In this document: in pieces, positions 37,901 to 46,900 of the stretch
How the letters are laid out: each line of letters begins with the position of its first letter
How positions within the stretch are numbered: position 1 is the first letter of the stretch
NCBI GenBank assembly: GCA_911728435.2
Contig: OU452198.1
Coordinates: forward strand, 36,919,902 to 36,983,901
Direction of reading: 5' to 3'
Origin: Apoderus coryli
Taxonomy: Eukaryota > Arthropoda > Insecta > Coleoptera > Attelabidae
DNA: 64,000 nucleotides
Notes under the pieces: generated by a model
What the model was told of the DNA's origin: nothing
What the model saw: only the letters and a program-made list of their open reading frames with translations
Database searches by the model: none
Translations under genes and position numbers: made by a program

Positions 37901-40900
37901 ACTTTTCAAGTAGAATTACCTGGATTTTCTTCAACCATGTTTAGCACATCCTCTTCCAGCTCTACCGTTCTTACTGTCTTTGGCCTTCCTGTCCCTCCAC
38001 TTCATTTTATTGTGCCTGTTTCATGAAGGCGTCGATGACTGCTTTCGAAAAGCTTCGTATCAGGAATCATACGCTGAGGAAATCTTTCAGTGTACAACGG
38101 CATAGCTTCTAATGCATTGCCATCAGCGAGTCCATAAATGAAGTGTATGTAGGTCATCTCAGCATTTGTATAGTGAGTCATGTTAAGGGACTTCAACAAA
38201 TTTGACAGATTCAAAATGATTGGCGCAGTCAACTAACATGAACGTTATTGATTTTTAGTCGAATTATTCGCAAATATTCTTTGTATGTTAAAAATGTTTT
38301 ATATTCAAAAATCAAAATTACAGTCAGTGGCGTACATTTTTTTTGCCAATAATTGTTATTAGGTTGCCCCAAAAACGCCACTGGACTTTATAATTTTGAT
38401 CTAGTTAGGGTCATATAAGCTCCCTATTTCTAGCAGCAACCCTGCAAATTTCAAAGAAATCGGTAAGGAGATATTGGCCTTAACTAAAAAAAACCGTTAT
38501 GTACAAAAAAAAATTATCACCTGTAACAAACAATACCTAGTACGCCCCTGTCGTCACTGCACGTGTGCTTTTCGGCATCCAGAGTGTTTACTTCAGTGTA
38601 ATTACGTTTTGGGATATTTTGAGGTCAGTGTGTGTAATTTTCTAATAACAAATTATTTGGGATAATTTGGTATAATTTGGCCGACTATGTTTTTAGTGAT
38701 TTCAAGTGTCAAATTGTTTTTGCTTATTCTTTTTTTTTGGGATATGACAAGACCGTCAGTCTGCGTGCCGCCTGTGACCACTCTTCTTCTAGTATGGCTT
38801 ATGGCTTCCTACCTGGTACTGGCTCTATATATACTATACAGGAAAAATGCAAAAGCAAACATCCACAATTTGGCTGTATTCAGCATTACAGCTTTTTTTT
38901 TAGTTATTTTTAGCCTTTTCCATTGGCAACAATGGTTGTGTTTAAAGTGGTGTAATTTGATGCTCATTCAGGAGGGATATTTTCAGTCTCAAGTGTTGGG
39001 AACACTGTATTTTGAGTTTAGTTTTATACTTTTCTGCGACCTTTGTGTAACTTTATTCAGTAGAAAACTAGATTTTGCAGCAGATGCATGATAAATTTAT
39101 TTCATTTTATTTTAGACATATAATATAACATTTAATTTGTAGTCATACCTAATTAATAAATTATTTAAACATTAAACAACCCAACTTTTATCCGTTTCCA
39201 AAAACCCCTAACAAAAAACCCTAAAAAAACTTAACAATATCAAAGCTTGCAACACACCTTGTATTTTGGAAACAATGCATTTCCGGGCGTATGTTTACGG
39301 GAACTTTTTTTCATAAAATGACCTGAAAAATCACCCCCTTAAATATTGCTGCGTCTTTTTGAAACCACCTGTACATATATACAATATACATAATATATAC
39401 AGGGTGTTTCATTAACAATGGGACAACCGTTACCTGGAGTTACTACCGGTGAAATAATACTGATTGACCTAAACTTGCCTTATCCAACTGTGATGGTTTA
39501 GGAAATACAGGGTGATCTCGGCTTTAATGCGATTCTTTATAAATTACCCACTGTTTTAATTTGTTTTTTTTTTAAATGGCACTATGTTATTTTATATCTT
39601 TCAATAGATATAATTATACTAATATGATCAAGCAAAAATTCAACATGCTGAGCAATGAGCGGAACCTAAAATGGTTAATACCGTAAAATTTGATTATATA
39701 AATGTTTATTGTATTATTTGTATTACAAAGAAAGTTGCGTCGATACTCCAAATTGCATGAAGTCATCAACAGTTAAATAAAATTAAACTTCGTTTGAAAT
39801 ATTGAGAACGTTTACAACTACTCACCGTCAATTAAATGGCCACTCAAAAAAGCAAATCCAGGATCTTTCAGATATATTCCGGTAGTTTTCTCCTCGGTCT
39901 TAAGCTGCTGATCAACTTTATAATAATTAACGAACCAATCATGATCATGGTTCCACTTAATCTTCGAAGATATCATCGGTGTACCGCGACTAACTGGAAA
40001 CTCGACTTTCGGATATATTTTGTGAATTTGTGGATTATGTCCAGATTGGTATAATTTACCCAAAACATCTAACAAACTATTAAAAACATTTGAAAGGTAC
40101 ATTAGAGGACGTTCTGATTTTAAAAATGCCATATTCTTTCCAATCGGTTTTAGGCCCAGAATAATTACATCGGAATTGGATTCTATCTCTACACCTTTCA
40201 GTGTAAAGTTGTCTGTGCTATTTTCTACATATAGTTTTAAGGACTTTCCTGATATTTCTTTATGCTTTGGCAGAAAAATACCATTAAGATTCTTAGGTAT
40301 TGGTAGTATTTTAACGATTTTAGTTAAAAGCTCATTCGTTGCTGTAAATAATAAATAAATTAATTAATAAAAATTAGTAATCAATTAGACAAACTTTGCT
40401 TCAATAACCCCCAATTTCTCTAAAAGCGAAACAAACGATGTCCATGTTTGACAAGTCTCTTCTCAAGAAACCTTTAGAAGTTTATGACATAACTAAGGTG
40501 ATGAGGCCTCCCAGGCCTCTCTAAGGGGCCACCAAACGACACAAAAATTTATATTTGGCATCTGTTTTTGTCAGAGATCTTAATATTTGTGATTATCATT
40601 TGTATGCAGATGACAAGCAGATTTATGGTGTCTTTAACCTAGCGAGGCCCCGTTCGCTGTAGATCGTATTAATAGAGACCTCAGAATGATGAAACATGCT
40701 GAAACTGAATACTATAATTTTTGTGATGACAAAATTGTCGGAATCAGATTCACCAAAATACCGTTGAACTCAGGATTACCAGATCTCCTATTTTTAATAT
40801 GAGACTCATATATTTTAACTCTTTCTCATATCTCCTATTAACATGCTCAATATGAGACTATTTCTCATATATTTTCGTGCCAGGCCAGGTGGCCAGTAGC

Positions 40901-43900
40901 ACGTGGCAACCCTAGTTGCACGTACTACGGTAACACTAAATTTTGATATTTCCTGCTGTAATGATTTTTATGATTAAGCTTTAACAGACCTTAAATTATC
41001 AGAATGCCGCAGTTGTTTGAAATACCAAAAAACAAATTAATTGTTAAAAGATTTGAAACTATCTTCCTAGGTATGTCATTGTTTCTTTGTATTACAGAAT
41101 TTAATATTTCAGTTTTAGTTTGGTTTAATAATCATATTATTTTGTGTAGATACATATTTCTAGGTTTAGGTACATTACATTCATGTAAAATTGCAATAAT
41201 GCCGCAGTGCGTGTATTTTTTCTTTAATTTGCAGTTATGTGCTAATGAATGAAATTTATGTTTAATTTAATTATACCTAAAAGTTTATTTTTCAATTTGT
41301 ATTAATTCAAAAATGTAGGTATTTTGCAAGACATAAAATTCTCATATATTTTTATTCAATCTCATATAATTGTATATGGGCTAACCTATTTTTGATATTC
41401 ATATATCTGGCAACCCTAGTTGAACTTGATAAGGATATTTTGGAATACCAACAATCGTCAAGGAATTTAGGAGTTATTTTTGATCGTAAGCTGCGATTCA
41501 AGAATCATATAACTTCAAAACTCAAGATTGGATATGGCATATTAAAACAGATATACCCACATCGACATTCTGGCAAAAACTCAAATGTGTGATGCTCTTC
41601 TTTTGTTGCATTTAAACTATTGTGACAGCATCTACGGTCCTTGGCTTGATAGTAGGTATTGATAACAGGAAAGTTCAGAAATTGCAGAATTCGTGTCTGC
41701 GGTTGATCTTTGGCTTTAGAAGGAGACAATGAATATTTCACAAGCTTAAAAGAGGCGGGTTAGATGAATATGTATAGCAGACGCATTCTCCATACAACGT
41801 GCTGTTGTTATAAGATCATCAAATATAAAACACGTCCTTATCTTGAAAAAAAAATTGTGTATAACATTTAGTCTCTTATTTGAAGTTTATAATATTTTAT
41901 TTCTTTGTTTTAATTTTTTATTAATTATATTATAGTTCAGCCTATTATTGTACTGTCCTAGTTTCTGTGTTGTTTATTAACTATTATTTTTAATACAATA
42001 TTTTAAAAAGTTTTTGTTTCTTAGGCGTCAACAGTACTCAACTTACTTGAGAGACTGAAAATTAACCTATTTTAGTTCTAATAATAATTTGGTGTTTTTT
42101 AAAAAATAATATCTAAATAATGTTTTTAATGTGTTGATTGTATTGAATTTTAAAGTTGTTAGAAGAATTACAATCTTTAACTTTAATTGTATTTGTAGCT
42201 TTGCATAAACAATATTGATGTAATTTCAGGATATCTCAAAAGCAAGACAAAACGTCGTAAGACACTTTGGAAATTTAAAAAAAGAAATAATTTTCGTCTT
42301 ACTTGAGACAACCCGAATACTTAAGTCTCTGATCATGTCTCAGACCCAAGAAAAATGTCGTAAAACCAGTTAAAAATAAACGCAGGAAGATATTTTGATG
42401 TTACTTGACGGAAGCCGAATACGTCTCACTGACTTGTGGGTCAAGAACTATAAGCCGTTAATACAAAAAAAAAAAAAAATCGGTTGTGGCACCCCAAAAC
42501 TTTCCCGACAAGTTATAATATAATCCAAAATATATGACCTGCGTAACGAAACAGAGAATAATAATAATTATAATTGTATTATTTGCATTATTTCCAATAA
42601 ACTAACGTAACAAACTAACTATTTTATTCAAAAATTAGAGGAAAAAAAAAGTATTTCCAGAGCTGAGATTCGAACCCCTAACCTTCCGAATACGAAGCAA
42701 AGGCTCTAACAACGAGGCCACGGTACCAGCTATCGTATATACCTACTCGTATTGTATTTTAAATGTAATATATATAAGTTCCAACTACCTAACTGCTTTA
42801 AACGCAATTTTCTCGAGAATTATGGGAGCAAATATCAAAAATGAGCAATCGCTGTAAAGTAGATCAAAAATTCTTTAAAATGACGTATCACTCGACCCCT
42901 ACTGATATATGAAAATTTAGCGGTTGTGTCCACCTCTATCACAGAGCTTAAACTCAACTGGTAAAAGCGTTTGGGAGCTATCGTGGTAGAATACATACAG
43001 ACACACACACAGACAAAGACTTCCATCTGGAAATGCTCTTAATCGTCTCAAGGAACTTCAAAATGGTTATATCCGTCTTTATCTCAATTTTTTTATCGCG
43101 TTCATAATACTTTTACTGTGCCGGAAAAGGTAATGATATTTGAATATATATATATATGGCTATAACTTAAGTTTGGTATATGATAGAGACTGCCGGTTTA
43201 CGTCATTGTGTTTCTCATTTACTGTAGAGTATTTTGATTAAAGCCAAGCTGATATGACCACATTTAAATTCCGCTGCTTATTTTTCCACGAGCTGCGTGG
43301 CAAATGATGGAGAATATTCAACTTGCAAAAACACTGACATGGACTCTTCTTCTTCTTCGGATGCTATCCACTAATGGATGTTTGCGATCACATTTTCCAT
43401 CTCCTCTCTATCTCTTGCGTTGTGAATTAGGGTCTGTATGTCATTTATTCCTGTCCGCTGTCTTATGTTCCGCAACCAGGACAATTTATTCCTTCCTATC
43501 CCTCTACGGCCCTCTATCTTACCCTCGATCAACAACTGTAAATACTCATACTTCATGTTCCTCATGACGTGCCCCAGATATGAAGTCTTTCTCTTTTTTA
43601 TGGTGGTTAAGAGTTCACGTTATTTGTTGATGTTGGACAGAACTTCTACGTTTGTTATTCTTGCAGTCCACGGTATCTTGAGCATTCTGCGGTAAAGCCA
43701 CATCTCGAACGCTTCCAATTTGTTAATGTTGTTGACTTTAAGGGTCCAACCTTCCATCCCGTAGAGAAGTACTGACCACACATAGCACTTTAAGAATCTC
43801 AACCTCAGACCAAGATCGAAGTCCGAGCAACTAAATACTCTCCTCAGTCTTAGGAATGCTTGTCGGGCTTGTTCGATGCGACTTTGGACCTCGATATCAG

Positions 43901-46900
43901 AGGTCCAGTCTTCAGATAACCACATGCCCAAGTATTTAAATTTGTTCACTCTGTCTATGCGCATTGCGTTGAATGTTAACTGTGAGTCTGCAAACGGATT
44001 TAGGTTCCTTGATATTATCATAAACTTCGTCTTTTTAGTGTTTATGTTTAGACCCATCAATCTGCTACGTTGACCGACTGTGTTGATCAGTCTTTGTAAG
44101 TCTTGCATGTTACCAGTGTTGAGCACTGTGTCATCAGCATAACGTATGTTATTAATCCACACTCCGTTGACTTTAATACCGATTTCCGCATCTTCCAATG
44201 CTTCCCGGAAGACATGGACTATCAAACAATAATCCTCTACAATGGTTGCAATTTACAAACATGACATCTATGAGCTTATATATCACGGTAATACCCAATT
44301 AAGTTTTGTTATATCTTGTATGGACACATGAAACATAAATAAAAATGCATTTGGCAAAAATATATGAGAACAGAAAATAATATTCAATGGAAAACAACTG
44401 TTAAATCAAAAGGTTTTAATTACGAGTCTAAATTATAAATAATTAAAAAAGCCATAATATTTAGTTATGAATAAAGAGTTCAACATAAAACAACAGAAAC
44501 TGAGCTTTAACTTTTTAGTTATATGGTTCCGCTTAATCCCACTACAGAAAACAAAAATCACTACTTTCTTCCAACTCACCATTTTTATTCGCTATTTGAT
44601 CCCGACACCTTGCTATTATATAGGCACATTCAAGAACTTCTTTCAGAGTTAATGTATCTTCAAAGTATGCGCAAACAAGCAACGACATCACATCCAATGC
44701 AAATATGCCTTTAGGTTTGATATTAATGTTTCTAATTATATTGACCATGCCCAATTGTATTGCGACATTGGCCAAAGTGCTTTCCAAATTTGATACGTTT
44801 TCTGGATGACTAAGTACATGAGTTATGTCAATTTCTTTTTGAGAAAGAATGGTGTGAATACTGAAAAAAATAAATTTGAAACATAGATTAAACTTATTAA
44901 ATATTAATTAATTATTATGTATTAGTATTTGTATAAATTTACAAAATAAAGCCGATGGCGTATTGGATCAGCCAAAATGAGTTGTACTCGTATATCTGTA
45001 CAAAATGTTTACTAGCAAAAAAGAGGCCAGCAAACAGCTTATTATCAAAAATTACTTGTGGGAAATATACATATAACTATATTTCGCTGGTTCTCAATTT
45101 CTCTGGGAACATATGATTGAGTCGAGCTGTGAGATTTGAGCTAATCCCATCGACAAATATTTGACACGTAATGTGGACACCCAAATCTGAGTCTAAAATG
45201 TGAGCAACGCGGTTTTTCACTTTCAAATCCATTTAACCGCTTGTATCATTAAAATAAATGGTTCTGCATATTGTCAACCTATTTTGTCTAAAAATGCCGA
45301 AGTCCTCTATTTAAATGCTCCGCAATGTAGGTAACCATGGCTTACCAGCAGTTCCAGAAATTACAAACCTAAATCCACTGACCCGTCATATATATTTAAA
45401 TGCCAGTAATGCTAGTCCTCACGCTTTCCAGACAGCACAACACAGTTAAGCATAATGAAATTGAATTAATATGCATCAGCGTCAGGAAACATTTTGGTTT
45501 CGCTTCCGCCATGTGTAGCCGACCGTAAGACCTTTATCTCTAGAAAAATTTCATTTCATTTCATCATTTATACTAAAAAATTTAGGAAGATACTGTTCAG
45601 AAACAATGATATACCGAATATCGGAGACTCCCTGAGTAAAATAGTAGTTACCTACTGCTACCTACTTCTTAATAGTTGCAGCAAAAACTGGAACCTCCAT
45701 CATTTCTTTGCTACTGGATGTACATTCCATTTCAATGAAACCAAGATAAAATGGAACAAATTTGTAACGATACTCTTTCGTCGATCTAGTTACTTCACCA
45801 TATTTGGATACAATTGAATAGCCTCTACATAAATGTCCTTCAACATCTTTGCTGGAATAAAAATGTTACATTAAAGATAAAGTAGGTTCACTTACGAATT
45901 GAAAACTTCTTTATCGGATACAACTGGTAAGTATTGTATCCATACCTGAAAATTTGATGTAATAATCCAACATGCTCCGCATCCAGATTATGCTCCCTGA
46001 CATCGTCCAGTAAAATTTCAATAGCCATTTGATTTCTTCCACTGATACAAACCAATCTTGCTAAATTATCTTTAGGCCTACCTCCATTAATTTTAGTTTT
46101 GACATTGTGTTGCAAAAGTATGTGACAGTTTGCGCCTCCAAAACCAACATTGGTAATTGCTGAAAAACGCTGTAGATGTGATTTGTTAGATGATATATTA
46201 TTATAATCCTACCAATTAAGCCCTTGTCATCCTGAAAACGCATTTTTTCAGTAACTACTTTTAATCTTCCATCTTCCAATGCCTTTATTCCCGACCTTGG
46301 TGTTTTGTAATGAAGATTTGGTGGAATATATCCGGTTTCATACGCCAAAATTACCTAAATGCACGTTTAGCATATTAATAGAATGCAGTTATTTTTATAT
46401 TCATCATAATAAACTTACCTTCGTTATTGAACATAAACCAGAAGCAGGTTCAGTATGTCCTATATTAGACTTAACAGACCCAATTAATAGTGGCTTACTT
46501 CTTCCTTTGACAAAAATGTCTTCAATAGCTTGTAATTCTTCTGGATCTCCTACTTTGGTACCTAAAGATAAAGGTTTAACTATTAATTTAAGCCTTGAGA
46601 GCACAATTTAACTATTTCACCTGTCCCGTGTCCTTCTAAAAAGCTTAACTGTGTTGGTTTAAATCTCTGACATTCCTGGTAAATTTCTTTCAACAACTGA
46701 GTTTGCATCTCTCTGGATGGGAAACTTATACCAGAATCCTTGTATCCGTCACAGTTTGTTTTAGCATGGATTACAGTGGCATAAATTCTGCGTGCTTCGT
46801 TAGATTTTTGCAGAATTACTGCACAAACTGCTTCTGATCGAACATATCCATTTCCTGATTCATCGAATACTTTACAGTTACCATCCATACTTAGAACTCC

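Larger units (their letters stand above)
36674..39371. mobile_element. 2.7 kb TA-target transposon with long inverted repeats, in FASN intron 11
   Basis: Both ends read inward as (TA)CAGGNGNTTCAAAAAGA, with TA on either side as expected for the Tc1/mariner group. The inverted match extends about 115 bp from each end and then further inwards (36,780-37,080 against 38,240-38,510). The right arm is interrupted between about 38,520 and 39,250 by a segment with the hydrophobic ORF; CACCT occurs on both sides of that segment. The transposase remnant lies on the minus strand at 37,140-38,235. Confidence 0.8.

Noticed and set aside
42655..42727. Functional tRNA-Thr gene
   Set aside because: The acceptor stem does not pair convincingly and the B box departs from the consensus; a SINE or tRNA relic is likelier.
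45494..45817. 107-codon plus-strand ORF
   Set aside because: It is the antisense shadow of FASN exon 9.
44580..45851. The degenerate AT could be a gene-model error with the true AT exons elsewhere
   Set aside because: The conserved flanks on both sides of each changed motif lie in the same exons, the alignment across exon 9 needs no gaps, all splice phases fit, and introns 8-10 show no AT-like coding sequence. Transcript data would still be decisive.
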